Shown one piece after another: positions 11,096 to 22,655 of a stretch of DNA of 64,000 nucleotides; position 1 is the first letter of the stretch; the number at the start of each line of letters is the position of its first letter. The notes under the pieces were generated by a model that did no database searches, had not been told where the DNA came from, and saw only the letters and a list, made by a program, of their open reading frames with translations. Source of the stretch: Smittia aterrima (taxonomy: Eukaryota; Arthropoda; Insecta; Diptera; Chironomidae); NCBI GenBank assembly GCA_033063855.1, contig CP093831.1:8122001-8186000 (forward strand). The letters are read 5' to 3'. The position numbers and the translations under genes were made by a program.

Positions 11096-13182
11096 CTATT
11101 GACCATGCCAATACTTTTTTACCATGTCAGCAGCTTTCTCTCCTATCATAAAAATCACAGCGTTTGTATGGCTCGCAGGGATTTCTGGCATTATCGATCC
11201 ATCCACAACCCGGAGATGTTTAATTCCATGAACTAGAAAATATTTGGTAATTAAAATATTCTTAGAATTTAAACTTTAAAGTAAAATCATGTGCTCACCT
11301 CTGAGTTGCGGATCGACAACAGCTTCTGGATCGACTCCCATTTTACAAGTTCCCACTTGATGTTGGAGACTTGATGCAATGTTTCTTATGCAGCAATCCC
11401 AATAATCGTCGCTTCGGAATAAATAATTCTCACAACCAACGAAAGGCACGTCATGAAATTTTGCTCCGAATTCTCTGAAGGCTTGCGATTCTCCAACCTT
11501 CAATGCCATTTTGATGCCTTCACGAAGGATCAACATGTCTTCTTTGTTGGAGTAAAAGTTGGGCCTCAAATGAGGCCAATGGAAAGGGTTTCTCGTTTTG
11601 AGAAAAACTCTTCCTCGGCTCTTTGGTTTCATCAAAACGGGAGCAATCGTGAACTTTAAAAAGTAAAAAAATTGAAATAAAATAAAAAAACAATAAAAAT
11701 ATTTAGAATTACCGCATGACGTCCTTGAACTCCACCAAAAACTTTGTCGACAAATGATTTCGGAATCCCAAAAACATTTCGAAGGAATCCGGAAGCATCA
11801 CCGGTAAACGCTCCAATACCCATGACAAGCTCGATATCAGGGTAATCAGCAGGCAAATACGAAATGTTGGTTTTGACAAAGGCAATGCCTTCAGCTCCCG
11901 CCGGCAATGTCAAAGGTCCTCGATTGAAAAGTGCGTAGTCGAGAAGGAGACGAGGCCTTCTTCTCATGTCTTGTTCGACAACAGTCACTGGCTGATCAAC
12001 AAGGAATGTCAAAGCGCTGAGGGAAACGTGGTCTTGAAGATTGTAGCCAACTCTAAGATCAGAATAGACAGGAATCCCGAGCGGCTCTAAATCCTCTCTT
12101 GGCCCAACCCCAGACAAAAGCAAAAGCTGTGCAGATCCTATCGTTCCCGCTGAGAGAATTACTTCCTTTCTTGCTTTGATTACAAAACGTCTCTTGTTCT
12201 TTATGAACTCGACTCCAATTGCTACTTTCGTAAAAGGATCGATGATGATTCTGGTCACCCAAGACTTCAATGACACGTGGAGGTTATTACGTTTCGCAAC
12301 AGGCCTTAAATAAGCTTTCGCTGCAGAGCATCGTCTTCCATTTCTCATAGTTGCTTGTGCGAGAGAGAAGCCTAATTGATTTTCACCGTTTGGATCGTTA
12401 TATTCGTAACCCAGCTCTCGTCCAGCGTTGGCAAAACTTCTGTGCAGAGGCGAAACATAAGGCGCTTGTTCTACATCCAAATATCCGCCAGTTCCACGAA
12501 ACGGAGAGTTTTTCAATGATGGAACTTTAACGTTCTCAGTTCTGATGAAATATGGAAGAACGTCTTTGTATGACCATCCTTTATTGCCTAACTGCTCCCA
12601 TCGATCGTAGTCACGACGATTTCCGCGTGTGTAAATTAAAAAGTTCAAAACACTTGTTCCTCCGAGCACTCGACCTTTAGGCCAATTGCAGACACCCTGA
12701 GGAATAAATTTAATAAATATTCTTCAACGGATCTAGTCAGTGAGATCACTTACAAATTCCAACCCCAAGCACGCTTCCTGTGAATGCGGATCTGTTCGAT
12801 ATCCCCAATTATTTGCTGTGGCTGAGTTTGCGGATGCTGTTAACGGAACATCTGTCAGAAATGTTTCCTGTCGACCGGCTTCCAACAGCAAAACCTTCCA
12901 TTTGGGGTTCTCACTCAGACGATTCGCCATCACCGAACCTACGGACGAAGGGAAAGTTTATTTAAAATTCTCCCCCAAAACAAGAACTTTTCTACGCTCA
13001 CCTCCACTTCCTGATCCAATAATGATGAAATCGTAAGACGGGAAAAAGTTAGACGTATCTTCAATGATGGAGCTTGAATTAAACACCAGGAAATTTGTCT
13101 GCTCCACGAGATACTGAAATAAATTTTCTTGAGCAGAAGCAACGCTCAATGAATAGCTTAGTAAAAAGAATGTCAGCTTCAT
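11096..13182 (-). CDS. Secreted GMC-family FAD oxidoreductase (glucose dehydrogenase-like)
   Basis: Five coding exons (13182-13002, 12938-12754, 12696-11713, 11653-11299, 11232-11096) join in frame to 613 residues, normal for insect GMC enzymes. Residues 1-17 are a signal peptide (MKLTFFLLSYSLSVASA). The FAD-binding GxGxxG motif IIGSGSGGS is at 54-62, followed by LLLEAGR. The first GMC signature, GRVLGGTSVLNFLIYTRGN, comes next. C-terminally, HQVGTCKMG carries His548 and ASHTNAV carries His590 and Asn592. By analogy with glucose oxidase, His548 and His590 would be the active-site pair. The family oxidises sugars or alcohols with FAD and transfers electrons to O2 or quinones; roles in other insects include cuticle, immunity and detoxification. 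The substrate cannot be read from sequence. A splice acceptor at 13208 shows that an untranslated 5' exon lies upstream. The introns are 55-65 bp. Confidence 0.94.
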
Positions 13183-13206
13183 CTCTCCTCGTCGTCTCTC
13201 GGGTAA

Positions 13207-13209
13207 ACT
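13207..13209 (-). other. Splice acceptor of a 5' UTR exon, GMC gene
   Basis: Reading the minus strand, a T-rich tract ending TTTCGTTTCAG is followed by TTTACCCGAG and, 25 bases later, the initiator ATG at 13182. This is a good acceptor, so the leader is probably split by an intron and transcription starts further right. The partner donor was not identified with confidence. Confidence 0.6.
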
Positions 13210-13259
13210 GAAACGAAACAAAAAAAACATGTATCACGCGTTTCGTTTCAAATATGTTT

Positions 13260-16200
13260 CGTTCACTTCAGATTTCTTGTACAACTCCAGCGGAATCACA
13301 ACAACAACGAACGAAAGAAATATAAATAGAAAGAAATGAAGTGACCAAGAAATTTCTTAACAGTCAGAGCTTTTAGCGAGAGAAAAAAATCTTTATTTTT
13401 AACGTTGTCAAGGACAGAGTATCGATCTGCAACGAACGATGAACGAGGCAAGAACATCGCGAGATCAAGATTGCAATCTTCGCATTTACCTCGTTATGAG
13501 CAATTGAGCGCTCAAGTTCAATTGATTTATCGATCGCGTGTAACTTTGTGTTGAGAATCTCAATTTCTTACATCAGAGAAAAAATTTATTCTCGACATAA
13601 TTCCCAAGATTCATAAAAATTAATTTAAAATTCACAAAACATCGCAGATTGTAGTTCATTCACTTTCGCTATCATGTTTGCCTTTCATTTCATCATCTTT
13701 CTGTGATTTTCTCTTCGCCTAAGCGCTCAATGTGGCGAAGACTTCGAAGTCAAGTTCAAGGTTGTTTCATTTGAAACGATTGTTGCGACCACGAATTTTA
13801 GTGTGAATTGCTCTGAGCAATTCCGGCGTTTTATGAATCCCAGAATTACAAACCAAGAATTAAATAGAATTCACACGGGATTATTTAACTCATCTATCAA
13901 CGGTACGCTTATATAATTAACGTTGTCAATAAAAAACAATTTCGCGAAAAGGTCAAAATGTTATCGCAGCTTATTTTCATTTTATTTATTCAAAAAAATA
14001 TTAAGATTGAACTGCAAGGGGAATCATGTTATCGCATATGGAAACAAAAATGCTAAACGCTCAGTAGGTCAACGCGCTTAAACACTGCAAAGCTTCAAAT
14101 GAATTTACAGAGCGCGAGAGCTCGACATTATTCCACCGCTTGATCACCTCAAACTGCATCGTGCTTTGAAATAAGTTATTTATGTTCTTACTGTGACGCA
14201 GCCATGAGTTTTCGCTTTCATATTACGTCTAGTACAACTCGATGCTATATCGAAGTCATTTTGATTTGTTAATCATTTCGGAATGTTCCAATTCGCTAAG
14301 TAGAAAGCGTCAGAGTTGTTTAATTATTTACCTAAAGTCCTTGCCGATTATTCAAGCTCAATGTTAATTTTTTTTGGTGCCGCTTTTGGCTTCATTGGGT
14401 TCAGTTAACTCCAAGTTTAGCTTAAGACCATGCGTAGAGTGATGGACACTTGATTCGCAGAAACCAGTAAACATTGAAATTGCAATCCGATGACGTATCA
14501 TTAAACATAATCACGTTCGCATTGTCTATCAATTAAGTTCATCTGCATCGTACGTCGGTTTATAATTTGCCGATGATCCAATCTATGGATTTATGTAATT
14601 TCGATCGACAGTCGATGACAAACAAATCGTCAAGTACTTTTAGCTTCTTGATTGATGTGAGAATCAAAGTCAACAGAAATTTACATTAAAAATTCTTTGC
14701 TCGCAAAAATCATCAAATTTGCATAAGAAATATTGAAACAATTCGTTGAAAACAAACGCAAGTTCATTACAATCTGTGCTGAATATTGATCGATGTCTTC
14801 ATTTCAACACAAAATAATCAAAACTTTTCTATGACGAAGAAGTCATTCATGTCAAAACTTAATTGGCAGTGACGCGATATCAATAATGACAACGGAGGCG
14901 CGAAGAAATTTCGATTATCACCTCAAACCAGTTGGGGCTTCTTCTTTCACAAAAGTTGAATTATATCACTTCTCTTATCGATAACTTACGATTTTGATTA
15001 ATTTCTTCTTCTTTGGAATTTCACTAATTTGATTATTCGATTTATCACTTTTGCGGATTATTATTTAGCTCTTCCGACCTAAAATATTGGCCGAGAAGCT
15101 TAGATTAGTTGAAGCTTATTCGTGTGCAGCCCGGGAGAGACTAACGCTCATGTGGCTCGTGCTTGTTTCTTTCGAGATTCGATACTAGTTTGTTTATTTC
15201 GAAGGCGTCACGTACACAAGAAGGCTGAGTTGTAAATACCGAAACGTTAAAATCTGTTCGAAATATTTAATAAAATTGAATATTTTTGCAAAATTAATTT
15301 ATTGCAGTGCCTTTAGGTGAACAGCAAAACAAAAATATCTTAACTTAGAGATCAGATTCCACGACGTTTCATTTTCGACGCTAATTATCGTTCCGTTGGA
15401 TATGTCGGTCAGTGGTTTAATCGCTTCTGTTCCGGTTGACCTTCGTTTCTCGCAATCTTTGCGTTGACTTTATCTTTAATTACTAAAAGTTTAGTTAAAT
15501 TAGAAGTGACCATAATGAAATGTTGCGATTTGCCTTCGCATAATTTAAATGCTAAAGATATTTGAAACTCCGCGTTCGGTTTCAGTACTCAAACTTGTTT
15601 GTTAGTTAATATCTAAAATTAAATCGCATTCAGAGTCATAAAGTGAACCTACGAACTTCTTGTTTATTGAACAAATCGGGTTCTTCGTGCACGAGCGTCT
15701 TGAAGCGCAAAAAAAAAATTAACGCAAAACATTAGAACATCTCAAGATCACTCGACTCAATGGCATCGTTTGTCTATTACACTTCCGTGTTCGATGATGC
15801 GCAGTTGCTTCAGAAATATTTTAAAGAATTATCCGCCAATTACATGTAATTCAGTTTCCTTGGATCAACATGAAGACATTTTAATACATGACCAGCGAGT
15901 TTTGTTATTAGATAATTGAGTCGCCGCCTAAACCGGCTTTGAGTGTGAGAATGAGTTCCACTATGTGCTAAAAAGATTGAAGAGCGAGGAATATTTCACA
16001 CTCGATTAAAGTTTATGATCTCTTGAAATAATTCTTGAGAAGCTTTTGACTTTAACTTGTCAGAAAAAACCTTCTTTTGACTCACCTGAAGACTTTAGAG
16101 TCATTAGAGATTCACACTCGTTAGTCGTCTTGACCAGAGCTAATGAAGCACGCCAACATCAGATTCAAGAAAAATAAGAAACTCAGACATGAAGTATGAT

Positions 16201-17860
16201 TAAATTAATTAGTAAAGACGAAGAAGGGAAAGATGATGCCTCATCACGTTCTTATCTCCCTCTCGCAATAAAGTAACGAGGTTCGCCCGGCTATTGATGG
16301 GACTTTAATGAAGTCTTCTGTCGTAAGACGCTCACGAGTCTGTCATTTTAATTTGAACGAGGAGGTTTAGAGCGAAGGCAGATCCTGATTAGATCGCCTT
16401 TGTTTTGATGGTCGGAGGTTGTTGGGGTGGAAAATGATAAATTGATCAACTGAAGTCAATGGAAATTCGATTATCGTGTTGTCATCATCAACTTGAACTA
16501 TTTATTTTCTTGTCTCTTCGTCAATCGTTGTCAATGTGAACTAATTCGATTTAACGGTTGAGTATGAAAGCGAAGATGTCTCAGCAAATCGATTCGTTTG
16601 AAAGTATAAAACGATTGACTAATTGAAAAATTGAGCTTTATTGCAAGCAAAGACTTCAATCGTATCGAATAGAGAAAGCTCTCGAGCAAAAGCTTCTCTC
16701 CTCACTTCAATGAGTTTCTGGATCAGAGTTCAAGTTTTATTATTATCTTTCCCCTTCCTCGACTTTCATCGATTTTCTTCATCTTTACTAATCTGTAATT
16801 GTGATTGAAGACTTTGATCCTTCGATAGTTTATCTTTGAAAGAAATCATCGAGAAACAGTAACATTTGTCAATTCTTCATAAATGGACTCAAGCGAATGA
16901 GAGAAAATTACGAAAAATATTCTGTGCACAATTTCGAAATTGATACTTTCGCCTGATGCGAGTCAAATCAAATGAATCATTGCAGAGGAAGAAATGGCGC
17001 ACCGAAGAAAATAAAGATTGATAACAGAAGAAGAAAACGAGCTTTGCATGTGAATCGCGAGGTGAAATTGAAAATATGCGGAAATTCAGAACGAGGACGA
17101 ACGAGTAGAAATAAATTGTAATAAGAGACTCTGACACGTTTTTTCGTTAAATCAAAAGCCGTAACTTTTTTTTCCATTGCAAAGATCTAAGTGACGACTT
17201 TATTGCTTCGTCTTCCTCGTTAGACGTGAAAAGTTTTATTGGGTGATATGCTGTTAATTAGAAGGGATTTATACATAGAAGCTTACGTTTTTACGTCGTA
17301 AATATGAGTTTATGGCGCTCGCATCTTTCGCCTCCGCTTTATAGCTCAATTAATACATCTTTGAGACGTTGTGAGATAAGAAATAGTTTGAATCAAAGAT
17401 TAGTCGGATTAATGACAACGTGGGGACATCGAAATGGCAGAGCAGAGCGTTGGTAATTGAGATGTGAAAGCAATTTGCTCGACAAAGTGGTCGTTTGCTG
17501 CACATCGTCCACTTGGAAGATTTTCCTAAGTGGACGTAGAAATGAAACGATTAGGATCGAAGTTTTCAATTGAGTGTGAAACTCAACGAGAGTCGCGTAA
17601 TTTATCGATGATTCCTCTTACATTCGGTATCGTATTACGTGATAATCCAATGAGATTATTAACGATGTTAATTGCTATGGAGATTCGATATCAGATTTGT
17701 CACTGCATCGCTGATTAAATATTTCCATTGAATTCAAAACGAAAATAATCTCAAAAATTATTATTCTCATTCGAGTGAGAAGTATAAACATTTCAATTGA
17801 AAACAAAATGAGACGCAAAGTCATTCTTATCAGGCGTCCAGCAAAGTTCTGCTTCGTCGC
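13260..17860. other. Intergenic DNA, no supported gene
   Basis: This 4.6-kb stretch should hold the 5' regions of the minus-strand GMC gene and the plus-strand LRR gene, which are divergently arranged. Open frames are short and uninformative. A TATAAATA on the plus strand at 13321-13328 has no well-spaced initiator. The strongest structure is the hairpin at 17506-17536. Confidence 0.5.
17506..17536. repeat. Hairpin-forming inverted repeat
   Basis: CGTCCACTT (17506-17514) and AAGTGGACG (17528-17536) are perfect 9-bp reverse complements. The stem continues inward with GAA/TTC plus a single-base bulge, leaving a four-base GATT loop. It sits about 410 bp upstream of the LRR gene start. It could be a dimeric transcription-factor site or an RNA hairpin. 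No known element is recognised. Confidence 0.55.
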
Positions 17861-17864
17861 TCAG

Positions 17865-17870
17865 TATAAA
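17865..17870 (+). promoter_or_regulatory. TATA box candidate, LRR gene
   Basis: TATAAA lies 84 bp upstream of the LRR gene ATG, consistent with a short unspliced leader. A second TATAAA is at 17783-17788. No strong initiator motif was found for either, so the choice between them is uncertain. Confidence 0.45.
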
Positions 17871-17948
17871 TTAAAGTCTTGATTGAATCGGATCGAGTGG
17901 GAATTAATTAGCCGTAATCATTATTTGAACTTCGGAAAATAAAGGAAA

Positions 17949-19787
17949 ATGATGCTTTTAATTAGAGCAAGCTTAGTGTTGGCGATTTGTGTTGCCGGTA
18001 GTTTCCAGGACGCCACGTTTAATTGTGAAATTGATCGATCAACGGATTTCTCGCTGATGTTCGGTTCTTACTACGGAAGATCTTCCAGCTATCGTTGTAC
18101 ATTCAAAAATGTTCTTCGAGTTGAAGACCTAGACCTTGCAGTAAAATCATCAACCACAGCGGCTTTGTTTGCAACGAGAGCCTCAGCAATTATATTTGAA
18201 AACTCAAGCTTATCGCAGCTTCCGGAGAGAATGTTTTCAAAGTGGCCGAGTGTGAAGATAATCGATGCAAGTCGCTTAGTAATGGATGCGATCTCAGCAA
18301 ATACATTTTCTGACTTGAAGTCGTTGGATAACATCGACTTCTCAAAAAACAACATTAAAGAGTTGTCGGCGAGAACTTTCGCGGCAATGTCGATTAAAAG
18401 TTTGGATCTGTCAATGAATTATATTGAAAAGATTGACGAAAAGGCTTTCGTCGGTGCAATGATTGAGAAAATAAATCTCTCTTTCAACTCAATCAAATCA
18501 ATAAGGTTCTTAAACTCTTTCAACTACTTCAACTACGTTTTACTTAACGACAATGCTTTTGAGAGCTTGGATAAAATTGAAGTGAAGAACGATGGTTGGT
18601 CAAATCGATCAATATTCAGTTTCGGAATTTTCCCAAACATTTTTCTACAGAACAACAAACTTAAATCTATCGATTGCAAATCAACAGTTCGATTAAACTC
18701 GTTGCATTTGGAAGACAACAAAGATCTGACGGTCTTGACAATGAATGAGTGCTCCGTCGATCAGATTTACGCTTCAAACTGCGAAGCTTTGAAAAAAGTT
18801 ACCCTCAACGATAACCTTTTGGGTTTTACCGCGAGCAATGTGAATCTCGGAAATATTGAATGGGAAGGTGGAAAGTCTCTGACGACCTTATCGCTTTCCA
18901 ACTCATCATTGCCTTCGAAATTTTTTGACACCATCGTGACGTATGAAAATTTAACAACTCTCGACGTGTCCTTTAACAACATTGGTCCGCTCAACATATC
19001 AACATTCGCAAAGCTTAAGGCTCTGGAGTTTTTGAATTTGAAAGCCACAAACATCTCCAACATTCAGTTTGGTACATTCTCTCACCAACACTCAGTGAAA
19101 CAATTCGACATTTCCGACAATCATTTGGGATTTTTTGACATGAACATGATTTTCTCTATGAACAATCTCTTGTCTTTGGATATCTCCGGGAACAATTTAA
19201 CATCACTTGAGAACATTGATTCAGCACATTTCACATTCACGATGCTTCACAAAATCGACTTGACGAAGAACAAATGGACGTGCAACTATCTGATGCGACT
19301 GATTAAGATCTTCTTGGTCTACAAAGTCGAGTTATCCTACAGCAACCTTGAAGAGGAGGGAACAAACATTCACGGTATCAGTTGCATTCATGTCGAAGGA
19401 CAAGACGATATCATTGAGCCATTAATGAGAGACAGCACAAACTTAACGGACGTATTAGATAAAATGAACGAACTGATCCTTGAGGTGAGAAAAAACTCTG
19501 AAAATCGAGTAGTCCTGGACGCACGACTGAAACTTCTTGAGCAAAAGTTTAACGATCAACTTAGCTTCTCTGAAATGACCGCAGCTCTCGAGTCAGTGAA
19601 ATCTCAAAACGTTGAAGTGAAAAACAGTTCTCTCCTCGATTCAGCTTTAGTGATTGTTTGCATTTGTTTCGTTGCATTTATTGCTATGAAAATGTTTTAC
19701 TTTGTAAAGCAAAACTTTATTGGAAGACCAAAGCGAGCTGGTTCAGAGAGAACAGCTCTCTCAATGACCATTGACGATGACTTTTAA
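17949..19787 (+). CDS. Single-pass membrane leucine-rich-repeat protein with juxtamembrane coiled coil
   Basis: One uninterrupted exon encodes 612 residues. Residues 1-17 or so are a signal peptide, followed by two N-terminal cysteines (FNCEI, YRCTF). Degenerate leucine-rich repeats follow from about 75 to 445 (motifs such as LDLSMNYIEKI, LDVSFNNIGPL, LDISGNNLTSL). A cysteine cap is bounded by KWTCNYL and HGISC. A helical stretch with heptad-like hydrophobics (about 490-555) precedes a transmembrane segment at about 565-586 and a 26-residue tail with an acidic end (IDDDF). The order LRR, cysteine cap, coiled coil, membrane anchor recalls mosquito LRIM/APL1-type immune proteins and their transmembrane relatives. 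That assignment is inferred from architecture; a developmental adhesion role is equally open. Two tandem ATGs occur (17949 and 17952) and either gives the same signal peptide. There is no TIR or kinase domain, so any signalling would need a partner. Confidence 0.9.
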   Translation: MMLLIRASLVLAICVAGSFQDATFNCEIDRSTDFSLMFGSYYGRSSSYRCTFKNVLRVEDLDLAVKSSTTAALFATRASAIIFENSSLSQLPERMFSKWPSVKIIDASRLVMDAISANTFSDLKSLDNIDFSKNNIKELSARTFAAMSIKSLDLSMNYIEKIDEKAFVGAMIEKINLSFNSIKSIRFLNSFNYFNYVLLNDNAFESLDKIEVKNDGWSNRSIFSFGIFPNIFLQNNKLKSIDCKSTVRLNSLHLEDNKDLTVLTMNECSVDQIYASNCEALKKVTLNDNLLGFTASNVNLGNIEWEGGKSLTTLSLSNSSLPSKFFDTIVTYENLTTLDVSFNNIGPLNISTFAKLKALEFLNLKATNISNIQFGTFSHQHSVKQFDISDNHLGFFDMNMIFSMNNLLSLDISGNNLTSLENIDSAHFTFTMLHKIDLTKNKWTCNYLMRLIKIFLVYKVELSYSNLEEEGTNIHGISCIHVEGQDDIIEPLMRDSTNLTDVLDKMNELILEVRKNSENRVVLDARLKLLEQKFNDQLSFSEMTAALESVKSQNVEVKNSSLLDSALVIVCICFVAFIAMKMFYFVKQNFIGRPKRAGSERTALSMTIDDDF

Positions 19788-19837
19788 ATTACTAACAAGA
19801 ACCAAACAATAATTGTTTCAAGTAAACTTCATTAAGT

Positions 19838-19843
19838 AATAAA
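19838..19843 (+). terminator. Poly(A) signal, LRR gene
   Basis: AATAAA lies about 50 bp after the stop codon, giving a compact 3' UTR. Confidence 0.65.
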
Positions 19844-21464
19844 GAACATTAAAATGAAATCGTCGCAGTCGTTTTGTTGTTACAATCATCGTTTATCTTT
19901 AAGTAAAACATGGCTAAGCACAATCATGCCCTGGTGATGATAATTTACAATTTATGAACTGTAAAATCATGGCATTATTATTTTCTACACTCCGCATGGA
20001 AATAACTTGGCATTTGGCAGTCGCAATAAATCTCTTCCGAAGTGAAGCTTCAAATTTATGTTTGTGAGCGACTTTACGCTGCTGCTTTTTTTCTGAACTG
20101 CTCTCGCCTTACGTAAATCTCTCTCAAGCTGGAGAAAATTTGAATAAACAAAAAGTTTTTCGTCCTACTTTGTGATGACGATAACTTTGAGTCGTGCACT
20201 GCTTGCTCTCGGTTGATGGCGAGAAAAGTTGGAGGCGGGAATGGAATCGATTCGTACTGGGGAGTTCAATCGATTGCTTGCGGCAAGGCTATCAGAATGA
20301 AGCTCTTGCTTTTCTAGCTAGCGCAGCGTGGGGCTATCTTCCATAAAGGAATTGATATATTATTGAACATGAATGAGAGAGCAGAAAAAAGTTGAGGAGA
20401 ACCATTTCTCCGATGGTGGATTATCAACTTCAGAAGAATAATTTTTTGATTAATGACTCGTTTTGTTCCAGATATTTTTTTTTTCATTTTTCTTCTATCT
20501 TCACCGTTCATGTGCATGGAATGATAATTCATTGAGCGTTCTCCGTATTCTCCGCTTTTGCTTAATGTCGTTCTACTCTCCTTACTCTCGACGAATGCTT
20601 CCGAAGCAAAAAGAAGAAAATTCATTCGTGCGATATGCTCCAATTGCACAAAAACGTGCGCTTTTTGCAAGCGAACAAATAGTTATAATTTCATTAAATA
20701 TGCTAAAGAATCGTTGTCAGCGCATATGAGGCGCCCTTCGAGAGATTTTCGTACAGCGATGCTACTTAGTGTTTCATGTAAAATTGCATCGTCAATAAAA
20801 GTTTTGTCCCCGATTCAAATTGCAATCATTGTTCAAATTAAAATAATTCAATCCCTGACAATTTAGGATAAATCGAAATCCTTCTCTCGATGGATTTGCA
20901 AACCAAAATCATTAATGCAAATAAAATTCCAACATTTGATCGCAAAAATTTGCATTAAAGATTAGAGAATTATTATTTAAATTCAATAATTTTCTCTATC
21001 CTATATCGACATTCTACAACATTTGAACATTGAATTTATTTAATTCGAATACAATTTCTCACAAACTAATTCACCAAAGCTAAAATTATTCGTTCAGTCG
21101 CTCTTTGAAAGCTAACATGAAATAAATTTGGAGCTTTCCCTCGGAAAAACGAAATGAACGAATGGATGTGTTTGTTGAATTCAAATCCAGACAGAGTTTT
21201 ATGCAAATCACTTCCACTCCCCCATTTCTGCCCGTTGAGCCGTGGAATTTATAAGTTATAATATGTTATTTCAGTGGTTTGTGTCTGCTGGCTGCTTCAT
21301 TCTCACTGCTGCATTCTAATGAACTTTAATTTTATGCGATCCACAATTTCGACTGTTAATTAATTGCACTTTTTCTGCCATTCGTGTGTCGACGTAGGAG
21401 AATTTTCTAAGCTTTTGCGGATGTGAATTCGAGAAAATTGTTCGTCTCGCCGTGTTCATCATCG

Positions 21465-21482
21465 CTCTCTCTCTCTCTCTCT
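21465..21482. repeat. CT dinucleotide microsatellite, nine units
   Basis: (CT)9 on the plus strand, equivalent to (GA)9 on the minus strand. GAGA-type tracts can bind GAGA factor in flies. Here it may simply be a simple-sequence repeat. Confidence 0.8.
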
Positions 21483-22435
21483 TCGTCATGTTATCGCATC
21501 ACAAGCTGTGCGAATGATTTCTGTCGCTTCCACAATGTTTCTTATCAAAACGCTTCTCATCTAACTCTCAGCTCTTTCGCAATATTTTTCACAATTCCCT
21601 CGACTGTCGTCCCTTAAGCACACAGACAATAAATTAATTCAGACGCACAGAGAAGCAAAAGCTTTTCGTGCAATTTGCTCATGAATTTTAATTTGACTTT
21701 TTCTTAAAACAATTTCCTTGTTCAAACAGCGAATGGAATCGTTGACTTGTCGCTCATTCTTTCTTGGTTGTAATTAGAAAGAAATGAAAAATCTGCATAA
21801 AGTGCTAAATAAATAGAAAACCATAAATTATCTTGATCTTACATAAAATGAGATTCCAGTCTCTGCTTCATTGATTTTATGAGCTTTCATTTTATTTCGT
21901 TTATTGCCGAACTTAAAATGTCTTTAGGCCACTTCCCTTTCAATGTTTATCGTATCGTTTGATCAAAGGTAGTTTCAGTTTTCGATTTAGAAAACTTTCG
22001 ATGAAATACGATTTCATTATTTGATGACACTAAACAAAACATTCAAAAGCGATTTTCCGATAGCAAAGCTTGTGTGAGAATCATTGGATTCAATTTTTTT
22101 CTAACAGAGAAAGTAAACATTTTGAGATTGTTCAGAAGCTACGTGACGACTTTGAAGAATTGTCATCATTCACTTCATCCTTACTGAGAACGTATTTTCC
22201 GCACAACCGCAAATCTCTTTGATAAGAGTCAAATCAAATAAATGCTATACCAAACTTTACGACGTCGTTGTGACGCTTCTCTTTGGCCTGCTATTGGTTT
22301 CATTCTGTTTACTCTACAAAATATTGATCCGAATTTCGGCTGAAGCGGGCGAAAGCTTATGTTTTCACAAATCACGAAGAATATTTTTGTCGACAAGATG
22401 TTTTCACTCAATCGATAAGAATTGCGTTCAAATAG

Positions 22436-22655
22436 GTGAGTTGTGTATTTCGCTTCCCCTCACCACATTAAACCTCTTTATGCTGTGCAAAGTTGTGCCA
22501 TGTTTCTCCTTCCTTCGAGCAGATGATGGCAAATAAAAATGCCGTGATTGCTTATGTAAATGATATCATTTTACATAAAGAGCCGTTTTTTCTTGCTTGT
22601 TTCACTCTTGCTCTTTGTTTTTCAACATGTTTTGTAGCCTCGGTTACATGGTTCG
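22436..22655 (+). repeat. Duplicated element, copy A
   Basis: This matches the reverse complement of 34001-34218. A 46-bp block, 22520-22565, is identical in both copies. Flanking sequence aligns less strictly, starting at a GTGAGTTGTGT-like end and including GCTGTGCAAAGTTGT and GCTTGTTTCACT. The block contains TTATGTAA (22552-22559), mirrored in this copy by TTACATAA at 22571-22578, so the RNA could form a stem of about 13 bp. A short plus-strand frame from 22493 reads MMANKNAVIAYVND at the block. In copy B the corresponding frame is kept, with one codon fewer just before the block. No known transposon, peptide or RNA family is recognised. Confidence 0.8.

Noticed and set aside
22219..22536. 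105-codon plus-strand frame overlapping element copy A
   Set aside because: It is in a different frame from the one shared with copy B, is not kept in copy B, and has no recognisable domain.
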